25,091 bases of DNA from JACNLC01 sp964607375 (lineage in GTDB: Bacteria > Fidelibacterota > Marinisomatia > SCGC-AAA003-L08 > JACNLC01): the NCBI GenBank assembly GCA_964607375.1, contig CAZSJY010000027.1, positions 1 through 25,091 of the forward strand. The letters are read 5' to 3'. Both the position numbers and the translations under genes were made by a program. The notes below the pieces were generated by a model that saw nothing but the letters and a program-made list of their open reading frames with translations, was not told where the DNA came from and did no database searches. Shown one piece after another: positions 6,795 to 14,110 of this stretch. Each line of letters starts with the position of its first letter. Within the stretch, counting starts at the first letter, position 1.

Positions 6795-8807
6795 TCACTT
6801 TTTCTGCACAGTCTTCGAAATCTGCTTAAACAGAAAATTATCGTTATTGTTAAATTTACCTTCAATAATACCATTTTCAGTATGAATGGTAATTTGCTTA
6901 TCTTCCGTTCTTAAAATCCAACCTTCTGAATCTTTATCTATGTTTCCAGTATTCCACTTGAATTTTTTTACAAGTTTTTTAGGAAGTATAAGACTCTCAC
7001 CTGTAATTTTCAAAAATGCTGATGGGGATAACACAGAGGGATAGGTCTTGTAATCAGGACGGATTTCCACGAAATTTGGCATATCAATAATTCGCCACAG
7101 ACGATTATTATCTGATAAAATTGCAGGGAGTCCGAATTCATCAGTGCCAAAAGTTAGTGTTTCTTTAAATGAACGAGCTCCCGTTTTGCAGTAGAAAGTC
7201 CACTGTTCGGATTCTCTACCAAGAAGTGTCCATTCCTTATCAGTTTCAATTTCGATAGGCGACACTACATCGTCTTTGTTTGGATTGCAATGAGAGATAA
7301 TATTTCCGTTTACTATTGCCTCCGAAAATGTTGCGTGTAAAGTTGGCGAGCCAACAACCGGACTTGCTTGTAACTGATAATGGATGTGAGGAACAGGCGA
7401 ACGACCGGAATTTCCGCAATAACCTAAAATCTGACCGCGAGTAATTTTCTGCCCAGGTACTACAATAACACTACTCTGTTTAAAATGACTGATTTCGCTG
7501 AACTCACCATTCAAATGGTCTATGATTACATAATTTCCCCAATTTCGTTCGGTGTTTGCAGATTGTGGAGGATTGTCTTCAACTGTATTTTCTACTGCAT
7601 AAATGGTTCCGGGAGCCGGTGCTAAAACAGGTAATCCATATGCGTAAAAATCTTCAATTTTGTTTCCAAATCCACTTGCCTGATGACCTCGCTCATCTCT
7701 AACAACAAAGTCCCACGCATATTGTCCAACACCTTTGTGAGTCCATTCTCCGTGATTCCCCTGCAAAACAGACCATTCTCCCATAAATGGAAGTGTCAAT
7801 ACAGTTTTGAGAGCGTTCTTCTGCCCAGACCACCGACGATACCACCGACGATTAGTCTCGGGGCTTTTTATGATATGAAGTGGAATAGGAATAAGTCTAA
7901 ATGAACTGGTAGCTTGAGGTAACATTTTTAGCGGAAACAAGAAAATGAGTGTAACCATATTGAACGCAAAGACTAATGGTGGAAGATTTATTGGATGCAG
8001 AATAATAGTCATAGCAACATCTATCAATCCAACAGTGATAATGGCAATGGATGTTAGCATAAATCCGTGTTTATTGGATACAATGAAAAACCCACCAAAT
8101 GCTAAAGCAGTTAGTACATAATTCAACCCGTGGAATCCATCAATATTTCCGTGCAAAAATGTATAAGTCAGCATTCCCAACAATCCACCCCATAATCCGT
8201 AAACTACAGAAACCCTCGAATACAAACTGATTGCAATCAACACTAACACCCCAGATAGAAGATTGTCTTGAAATAAAATACTCCCAAACATTTTGATGTA
8301 TTCGAAAATTCCCAGCGGGATAATTTTGAAAAGCCATAAATCCATTGATTTAAGAAATGGGATTGGAGAAAAAGCTACAGTAGAATCGTCCACAACTCCT
8401 ATAGTTACTAGAACTAACCAAATGACAATCATAAATGGTAAACTTAAAATGGGTAAGTCGTATTTCGACAAGAAATTAGCCAGCATCACAGCAATAATCC
8501 CAGATATACCCGATCCTGCGAAAAGAAAAATCCACATTCTGAAGGAAGGTTCGGTATATTTTCCGAGAGCTAAACCGATGAGGATTCCACTAACTCCGAA
8601 AATGCCTGATTTCCACGCATCGGGGTGAGCGTGCATCCAACGGGCTGTTAAATTGGATATGATGTTTCCGATGAGTCCCATAAATCCGATTACAGGATAG
8701 AAAAGCGTAGAAGAGAAAATGAATAAAGCAGTGATGAGGTGCGGAGAAAATGCCATCACACCGTAGGAGAGAAAAGTTACATTAATAATCTGTTTAAACT
8801 TCTTCAT
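6795..8807 (-). CDS. Urea transporter-like membrane domain fused to M23/LytM peptidase-like domain
   Basis: A 670-residue two-domain protein. Residues 1 to about 300 form a hydrophobic channel-like domain resembling the urea transporter family. Two half-repeats carry GIFGVSGILIGLALG (69-83) with YDLPILSLPF (116-125), and HGLNYVLTALAFGG (226-239) with NLPPLVFAFN (274-283). A linker follows, then about 335-485 is an M23-type domain with YAWDFVV (Asp366), GLPVLAPAPGTI, WGNYVIIDH and PHIHYQLQ (His474/His476). In classical M23 enzymes an HxxxD motif supplies a His and an Asp ligand; here the position four before Asp366 is Gln362, so metal binding may differ (His357 is close by). The C-terminal 180 residues are of unknown type. 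No urease gene is nearby, so the transported substrate is not proved. Confidence 0.8.
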   Translation of the reverse strand: MKKFKQIINVTFLSYGVMAFSPHLITALFIFSSTLFYPVIGFMGLIGNIISNLTARWMHAHPDAWKSGIFGVSGILIGLALGKYTEPSFRMWIFLFAGSGISGIIAVMLANFLSKYDLPILSLPFMIVIWLVLVTIGVVDDSTVAFSPIPFLKSMDLWLFKIIPLGIFEYIKMFGSILFQDNLLSGVLVLIAISLYSRVSVVYGLWGGLLGMLTYTFLHGNIDGFHGLNYVLTALAFGGFFIVSNKHGFMLTSIAIITVGLIDVAMTIILHPINLPPLVFAFNMVTLIFLFPLKMLPQATSSFRLIPIPLHIIKSPETNRRWYRRWSGQKNALKTVLTLPFMGEWSVLQGNHGEWTHKGVGQYAWDFVVRDERGHQASGFGNKIEDFYAYGLPVLAPAPGTIYAVENTVEDNPPQSANTERNWGNYVIIDHLNGEFSEISHFKQSSVIVVPGQKITRGQILGYCGNSGRSPVPHIHYQLQASPVVGSPTLHATFSEAIVNGNIISHCNPNKDDVVSPIEIETDKEWTLLGRESEQWTFYCKTGARSFKETLTFGTDEFGLPAILSDNNRLWRIIDMPNFVEIRPDYKTYPSVLSPSAFLKITGESLILPKKLVKKFKWNTGNIDKDSEGWILRTEDKQITIHTENGIIEGKFNNNDNFLFKQISKTVQKK

Positions 8808-8875
8808 TAATCACTTATCAATCTATTATTTTACTTTCATAATTTACATCAACAGAAAACAAATTTTGCTTGCCT

Positions 8876-10234
8876 CTATTCCTTTTCCACCATATTAAAC
8901 TCCTCTGGGACATTTTCAAATTCTTGAACATAATCTCTTGTTTCTGCTTTTTTGATAACATGTATTTTACCGTCTTCAATGGCGATTATATTAGGTCTGA
9001 GATAAATAAATTGCCAAGATTGACTGATGTTATATGCACCAACATGGGGGATAACTAATAAATCACCTCGTCTAACTGGAGGGACTGATGCATTTTGCCT
9101 TAATACATCAATATTCATACACAAACCACCGAATAAAATAGTATCCTCGAGCATTTGACCTGAATCTTGTGCAGTTTGGAAATTGTAATTATACCATTGA
9201 ACCGATGATAGAACATTCATACCAGCATCAAGCACTACACCTCGAGTACCACCTGGGAGTCTTTTTTGAGCAACAACTGAAGTAATCATTGAAAATGGTT
9301 CATCTACTAAAGCTCTTCCTGGCTCCAAAAATAATCTTGGTGCATCTTGTGCTTGAAATGGTCCGTTCATCAAAATCGGACAAATTGCTTCTGCGTATTG
9401 GTCAAAAGTTGGGCAGGTTTGTTCAGCAGGCATCCACGCCCAATTAAGTGTATTTCTAGACGCATAACCACCCCCGATATCCCAGTATTTTAGCTTAACT
9501 CCGAGTTGCTCTTTTATGTAAGCATAGAAATCTACTAATCCTTGGGCAGCCCTTGAATAAACAGTAACATCATCCACATAAGTTCCGGCATGCAAATGTA
9601 ATCCCACAATACAAAGTTTCTTATTTGATAATGCTCGTTTAACTGCTTCAAAAGCGTGACCAGCCTCAATGTTAAACCCGAATTTATGCCATGGCGGATT
9701 ATTCAAATCCATATTGACTCGGATACCTACTTCAAGTTTTTTACCGAGCTCGTCGGATATATCCTCAATGAGTTGCATTTCGTCGTAATTATCAATATTA
9801 ACCATAGCACCATCATTGAAAGCTCTAATTAGTTCATCATGAGTTTTGTAAGGTCCGTTGAACATAATTTTATCTCCGGGCATATCAAGGTTTCTAGCAA
9901 TGTCATACTCAAATCCAGACACTACTTCAGCCCAAGCACCTTCTTGATGTAGAATTGAGCAAACTGCTTTAAGATAATTAGTTTTGTAAGAATATGCTAT
10001 TTGTGCTCTTGGATATCGAGTTCTAAATGCCCTTGTCATATCTCTATACCGCTCTCGGAGTTCATTAACCGCCAATACATATAGGGGAGAGCCATATTTT
10101 TCTGCTAATTCTGATACCTCGTAACCAGCCAAACGATTCAATGGAACTGTTGCAGGTGGTCGTCCGAATTTGTTCATAACTCCGACTGAATGTCTAATAA
10201 TTGTTGGTTTGCTATAAGTTTGTTTTGGTGCCAT
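8876..10234 (-). CDS. Fold-III PLP-dependent decarboxylase related to diaminopimelate decarboxylase, with N-terminal extension
   Basis: A 452-residue alanine-racemase-fold PLP enzyme of the LysA/ornithine decarboxylase group IV. Visible: the PLP lysine Lys84 in AYSYKTN, FNGPYKTHDEL (125-134), HLHAGT (213-218), the phosphate-binding DIGGGY (252-257), EPGRALV (304-310) and CMNID (372-376), equivalent to the CxxxD motif of the second subunit's substrate site. The catalytic domain starts near residue 36 (LAGYEVSELAEKYGSPLYV). Before it is an unusual tail, YSKPTIIRHSVGVMNKFG. The ATG overlaps the stop of the ATP-grasp gene by one base and an AAAGGA ribosome site lies just upstream. Grouping with a PqqD-like protein and an ATP-grasp ligase, rather than lysine genes, argues against a plain housekeeping LysA. 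Substrate unknown. Confidence 0.8.
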   Translation of the reverse strand: MAPKQTYSKPTIIRHSVGVMNKFGRPPATVPLNRLAGYEVSELAEKYGSPLYVLAVNELRERYRDMTRAFRTRYPRAQIAYSYKTNYLKAVCSILHQEGAWAEVVSGFEYDIARNLDMPGDKIMFNGPYKTHDELIRAFNDGAMVNIDNYDEMQLIEDISDELGKKLEVGIRVNMDLNNPPWHKFGFNIEAGHAFEAVKRALSNKKLCIVGLHLHAGTYVDDVTVYSRAAQGLVDFYAYIKEQLGVKLKYWDIGGGYASRNTLNWAWMPAEQTCPTFDQYAEAICPILMNGPFQAQDAPRLFLEPGRALVDEPFSMITSVVAQKRLPGGTRGVVLDAGMNVLSSVQWYNYNFQTAQDSGQMLEDTILFGGLCMNIDVLRQNASVPPVRRGDLLVIPHVGAYNISQSWQFIYLRPNIIAIEDGKIHVIKKAETRDYVQEFENVPEEFNMVEKE

Positions 10235-11301
10235 TATTTTTCCTTTCCACCTTTAGTGTAGTGCAATTCACCCAATGTTGTTAAATGTTCAATAAAGTCA
10301 ATAGGACATACTAAATCCGTAGCATGTCGTACAAATGTCATACCTGATTTTGCAGGAGGCATCGGCTTGACCTCCTTCCCAAGGGCAAGATCTACAACCA
10401 TTTTTGGTAGATTTTGTTCTGCTCCTGTACAAAGAAATATCCATGCTGGAAACCTTGGATTGACTTCTATTAAATAATATTCTTTTGTTTTTTTATCTTG
10501 CAGGATTTCTAATTCACATGGTCCTGCCCATTTTAATCCTTTGATTATTTTTTTTGATAATTTGTCAAGTTCAGGATTCTTTATAGTAATTGCTGCCCAA
10601 GCTTTACCTTTATCTGTTAATCTAGTTTTTCGTATTGGGACAGAGCCCAATAAATCTCCCTCACGATTTCCCACACAACAAATATCAAATTCCTCTGCTT
10701 TAATGACTTCTTGAAGAATTATGGGTAACCCCCATTTCAGTTTTATTTTGTCGAAATATGATAGTGCGTCAAGTTTGTTTTCACAGAGAAAAGCTTCATA
10801 GAAAATACCCTTCACCATCAAAGGAAATCCGATTTCCTTAAAACCATCATCTAATTGACCAGGTTCTTTAACCACATAGGTTTTTGGTGATGGGATACCT
10901 ATTTCCTTACAGAATTCATCTATGTAAGATTTTGATACGTTTTTAGCTACTTCAGGGGTTGGAATGAATAAAGAAATACCTAACTCTTTAAGTCTAGGCT
11001 CTAAATGTTGATAAAGTGCTAATTCACTATCGAGAGTTGGAATAATAACATCTAATCGAACTTGACCGTGAATGTAAGCTAATCTTTCAAAAATAGCATC
11101 GTTACCTTGATTTGGATATGGGATTAAATAGACATCATCCAAGAGTCCATCATCATATATGCCTGTATCCATTGCATCATATCCCAAGCCAACTATTTTC
11201 CCGTCCCATCCATCAGGGTGGCGTAAACTACGGATAACACCAATTCCAGGGGCTGGATTATCAGCAGCGTGAAGACCGGTTACACCAATATTAATACTCA
11301 T
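10234..11301 (-). CDS. ATP-grasp ligase, CarB-like
   Basis: A 355-residue ATP-grasp enzyme of the carboxylate-amine/thiol ligase superfamily, which activates a carboxylate as acylphosphate and joins it to a nucleophile. A Rossmann-like pre-ATP-grasp domain (1 to about 115, with DVIIPTLDSELALY) precedes the ATP-grasp domain. That domain contains SKSYIDEFCKEIGIPSPKTY (123-142), the ATP-binding lysine in PLMVKG (160-165), CELEIL (262-267) and the metal-binding IEVNPRFPAW (278-287). This is a complete catalytic set. It is coupled by one-base overlaps to the PqqD-like gene upstream (TGATG) and the decarboxylase downstream (TAATG), so the three products almost certainly act together. ATP-grasp enzymes occur in peptide macrocyclisation and amino-acid ligation pathways; the exact reaction is not readable here. 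Confidence 0.8.
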   Translation of the reverse strand: MSINIGVTGLHAADNPAPGIGVIRSLRHPDGWDGKIVGLGYDAMDTGIYDDGLLDDVYLIPYPNQGNDAIFERLAYIHGQVRLDVIIPTLDSELALYQHLEPRLKELGISLFIPTPEVAKNVSKSYIDEFCKEIGIPSPKTYVVKEPGQLDDGFKEIGFPLMVKGIFYEAFLCENKLDALSYFDKIKLKWGLPIILQEVIKAEEFDICCVGNREGDLLGSVPIRKTRLTDKGKAWAAITIKNPELDKLSKKIIKGLKWAGPCELEILQDKKTKEYYLIEVNPRFPAWIFLCTGAEQNLPKMVVDLALGKEVKPMPPAKSGMTFVRHATDLVCPIDFIEHLTTLGELHYTKGGKEK

Positions 11302-11546
11302 CAGTCTATTAGTCCTGCTTCTTTGAGTTGGCGATAGAAATCGTCAATATCTTTTCTCGCGGTTTCTTCACTTACATCAAATTCATTGATTAGTAATCGA
11401 ATAATACCAGGAGCTTGTTTTCCTTCTTCAATTTTTCTGAAGATAAATTGTCCAGTCGGATTAAGAGTATAAGTTAATCCAGACCCGTGGTCAAACAGAA
11501 ACCCATTTTGACTTAATGTTAACTCTGATTTAAAAATTTCTTTCAT
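11301..11546 (-). CDS. PqqD-like peptide-binding protein (RiPP recognition element)
   Basis: An 81-residue winged-helix PqqD-family protein. The hallmark pattern NGFLFDHGSGLTYTLNPTG is followed by FIFRKIEEGK, a LLINEFDVSEETARKDIDDF helix pair and a final EAGLID. In known pathways this fold (RRE) binds the leader of a ribosomally made peptide and presents it to modifying enzymes. I chose the ATG at 11544-11546 because a strong AAAGGAAGG ribosome site sits directly upstream; a frame-compatible ATG 33 bases earlier (11579) lacks one. The stop overlaps the ATP-grasp start (TGATG). No PQQ synthesis genes (pqqA, B, C, E) are present, so PQQ itself is unlikely to be the product. Confidence 0.75.
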   Translation of the reverse strand: MKEIFKSELTLSQNGFLFDHGSGLTYTLNPTGQFIFRKIEEGKQAPGIIRLLINEFDVSEETARKDIDDFYRQLKEAGLID

Positions 11547-11581
11547 TATCCTTCCTTTCTTAAATTTTATTTCATTCAAGT

Positions 11582-11609
11582 GCTTTTAGTATTTAGCTTT
11601 TAGTTTAGA
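11582..11609. repeat. Intergenic 7-bp-period repeat, four copies
   Basis: Four consecutive heptamers: GCTTTTA GTATTTA GCTTTTA GTTTAGA. The first and third are identical. This is the clearest example in the window of the 7-bp periodicity. It sits between the 141-residue secreted protein and the PqqD-like gene, both on the minus strand. Confidence 0.6.
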
Positions 11610-11624
11610 AATTAAGTGATTTCC

Positions 11625-12050
11625 CTAGTATCCTTCAATACTATTCAATAAACCGGATTTGTAAACTAATAAGTCATCAAAATGGTAACCATTCATTTTA
11701 CACCAATGGCAATATTCCAAAGTACAGTCAATTTTGTCCACTTTTGTTTTCCAAAGAGCAACCTCAAAGCTTCCACCGAGTAAATCTTTGTCAATTTGTA
11801 TCTCTTGTGAAAAGTGACCGTTACCAATTTCTGAATTACTATGTCTTCCACCGGTAGTTGCATCTACCGTATTAAATGGATAAAGGGATATTCCTAGCCA
11901 AGCCACTTTGTTGTTACATTCACCGAAAATAGAAATGCGTGTTGGCCATCCGTGGTCTGCATTAATTATAATTTCTGCAGACATTGTTGAAGAATCTTGT
12001 GTATAGAAAAACGCCAAAAAAAGCAATAATACTAAAAATTTATATCTCAT
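11625..12050 (-). CDS. Small secreted protein with four cysteines, unknown function
   Basis: I do not recognise this 141-residue protein. It starts with a hydrophobic stretch (FLVLLLFLAFFYT, about residues 5-17) that looks like a signal peptide, leaving a mature protein of about 115-120 residues. It has four cysteines in the mature part (GEC, IDC, and EYCHWC with a CxxC), suggesting disulphides or a metal site outside the cytoplasm. The ATG overlaps the stop of the upstream outer-membrane protein gene by one base (TAATG), behind a good GGGAGG ribosome site, so the two are made together. The PqqD-like operon follows 78 bp downstream on the same strand; the gap holds the heptamer repeat. A role as partner or substrate of that operon is possible but unsupported by motif. 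Confidence 0.6.
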   Translation of the reverse strand: MRYKFLVLLLFLAFFYTQDSSTMSAEIIINADHGWPTRISIFGECNNKVAWLGISLYPFNTVDATTGGRHSNSEIGNGHFSQEIQIDKDLLGGSFEVALWKTKVDKIDCTLEYCHWCKMNGYHFDDLLVYKSGLLNSIEGY

Positions 12051-13069
12051 TAAAACCTCCCTTGTATACCGATTGTGAAAAAGTTTGAATGATATGGTTT
12101 TCTGTCAACAATTGTTTCATATCTGTGAAATGAATAAACCCCAATCAAATGCCAATTGGTATTGAGTTTATATGTAATATGAATATTTGATAAATCCTGT
12201 AATACATCAGGATTATTGTTAATTAACAATGCATAAGGATTCACAGAATATCGACTTTCACCAATCATTAAAGATGTTGAGATAGAAAGAGGATCAAGTG
12301 GTTGCCAAATCCAAGTTCCAATAGCAGAAACCATTGGCGAATCATTGACATATTGCAGCATTCCTCCTGCCCTAAAAAGGTGATTACCAAGTTGCCTGCT
12401 TATGATTCCGGTATACTGATTTACATAAGTCTCATTGATATTGTCATAATAATAAGTGGTATCGTTATACAAAAACCAATTTTCAAGAAAAGGTTCTTCA
12501 TAGAAGTAAGCATCGGATTTATGTTCAATATTGAAATATTCAGAATGAATGTAAGAAATTGCATATCCAAACCACTTAAGGTCACCAGTGATTTGTGTGC
12601 CAGCTATCCAACCGTTCAAATGTGTATTACTCTTATGTTCACTTGAAGCATACTTAACATCCTGCACAACACCTCGTTGATTGACCCACAATGAATCTGC
12701 AACCAAACTATCTTGCCATGTTTCCTCGAGAGTACTTGAATCAAAAAATCCAACTATACCACCGATACGAAATCCGGTTTTTATCCAAAAGAAGTCCCGT
12801 CCAAGAATATTATACTGTCGATAATCCATATTATCGCCTGTAATTTTTAGGTCTTCGTAAGAAATTGCAAATCGATCCCTCCACCTTCTATCCATAGAAA
12901 GATATCCGGAGATAGATCTATAATCGTCACCATTCGAATATTTTCCATAAGTATAATAAACGGAAGTTCCTAAATTCCACGGATACAATGCATCGAAATT
13001 AATACTCGTTTCTCCAAAAGAAACTGTAATGAACATCGAAAACAAGATCCAATAAAGTACGATTTTCAT
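12050..13069 (-). CDS. Outer-membrane beta-barrel protein, unknown function
   Basis: A 339-residue secreted protein. A signal peptide (KIVLYWILFSMFITVSFG) is followed by alternating hydrophobic/polar strands rich in Tyr, Trp and Gly, and the chain ends in ...FTIGIQGRF with a terminal Phe, the usual end of outer-membrane barrels. It looks like a small barrel of about 12-14 strands, but I cannot name a family. The ATG at 13067-13069 is chosen over the in-frame TTG just before it because AAGGA lies 8 bases upstream of the ATG. Its stop overlaps the start of the small secreted protein gene. The start is 54 bp from the end of the next upstream gene on the same strand. Confidence 0.6.
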   Translation of the reverse strand: MKIVLYWILFSMFITVSFGETSINFDALYPWNLGTSVYYTYGKYSNGDDYRSISGYLSMDRRWRDRFAISYEDLKITGDNMDYRQYNILGRDFFWIKTGFRIGGIVGFFDSSTLEETWQDSLVADSLWVNQRGVVQDVKYASSEHKSNTHLNGWIAGTQITGDLKWFGYAISYIHSEYFNIEHKSDAYFYEEPFLENWFLYNDTTYYYDNINETYVNQYTGIISRQLGNHLFRAGGMLQYVNDSPMVSAIGTWIWQPLDPLSISTSLMIGESRYSVNPYALLINNNPDVLQDLSNIHITYKLNTNWHLIGVYSFHRYETIVDRKPYHSNFFTIGIQGRF

Positions 13070-13123
13070 CAATGTTATCCTTCACTTCAATTATCTTAAA
13101 AAAACCAATCCAACAAAGTTAAA

Positions 13124-14098
13124 TTATTTCATCATCACCATTGGACGGGTAATAATACCGGTTGGAGTTTCAACTTGATAGAAATAGACACCACTTGAAA
13201 GATGATTTCCTCTTTGTCCAACTCCAGCCCAAGGGAATTGATGTTGACCCATAGGAAGTTGTTTGTCCAACATTCTAAATACAATATTTCCTTTAATGTC
13301 AACAATATTGATTTTAACTTGAGATGGTTTACTTAATGTAACAGGGATGATAGTTATAGGATTAAAAGGATTTGGGAAATTTTGCCCAAGCTGAAAATCT
13401 GTTGGATTTTGAGTTTCATCTGAAATAAACGCACCACCTGTATATTGCAAAACATGTAAAGTATAAATTTCGTTTTCGTAGTCATAGAGATTGTACACCA
13501 TTTCCATTTGTTCGTCGGTATCCAAATTACCAACATAAGGACCAGCTATATACCCACTAAACAAATCACTTGACCACTCAATTACACCGGTTGATCCATC
13601 TAAAACATAAATTTTACTAGTGTATGTTGAAGTTCCATAATTGTAATCGTTTAGTCCAAACACGAGCTCTTCCATTCCATCATTATCCATGTCTTTTGAA
13701 TCTATGAAATATATCTCACCAGATAGTTCTCCTGTAGCCCAAACCGGCTCATTACCAAATATATCCCAAACAGCTAATTTTGTGCGGTAAACCGGGTCAT
13801 AACTTGTAGAAACAAAAACTGCTTGTTTCACACCATCACCATCGAAATCGTATAGTTCATAGATATTGAGATAGTCATAGTTATCTTCAACAATTTCCCA
13901 GATGATTTGATAATCGTTGGTTCCGTCAAAAAACACGACATTATTCATCCAAATTTTGGTAAGTTCAGGTGTATCATCATCATTAAGGTCAAAATAAACC
14001 AATCCTTTTTCTGATGGATCCTGCTCTACTTGCCACTCTTCTGTGTACTGACTGAACAAAATCGATAAAACCATAGTAAATAAAATTAAATTTCTCAT
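13124..14098 (-). CDS. Secreted FG-GAP-like protein with C-terminal sorting domain (short paralog)
   Basis: A 324-residue exported protein. Signal peptide (about 1-16), then about 200 residues with Asp-rich calcium-type loops (DLNDDDTPEL, DFDGDGV, DMDNDGMEEL) as in FG-GAP/VCBS-like propeller repeats. A C-terminal domain begins FQLGQNFPNPFNPITI (about 235-250) and continues with KINIVDIKGNIVFRML and GVYFYQVETPTGI. This ending is the FlgD-like/type-IX-style sorting domain common in FCB bacteria, implying export and surface attachment or release. The N-terminal region is clearly homologous to residues 18-219 of the upstream neighbour (shared FFDGTN, SGYxxGPYVG, NLYDYxNExYT), so the two arose by tandem duplication. 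AAGGATAG precedes the ATG. Substrate unknown; adhesion or surface structure are possibilities. Confidence 0.7.
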   Translation of the reverse strand: MRNLILFTMVLSILFSQYTEEWQVEQDPSEKGLVYFDLNDDDTPELTKIWMNNVVFFDGTNDYQIIWEIVEDNYDYLNIYELYDFDGDGVKQAVFVSTSYDPVYRTKLAVWDIFGNEPVWATGELSGEIYFIDSKDMDNDGMEELVFGLNDYNYGTSTYTSKIYVLDGSTGVIEWSSDLFSGYIAGPYVGNLDTDEQMEMVYNLYDYENEIYTLHVLQYTGGAFISDETQNPTDFQLGQNFPNPFNPITIIPVTLSKPSQVKINIVDIKGNIVFRMLDKQLPMGQHQFPWAGVGQRGNHLSSGVYFYQVETPTGIITRPMVMMK

Positions 14099-14110
14099 TT
14101 TTCTATCCTT

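Noticed and set aside
11301..11546. PQQ biosynthesis
   Set aside because: Only a PqqD-like fold is present; no pqqA, B, C or E in the window.
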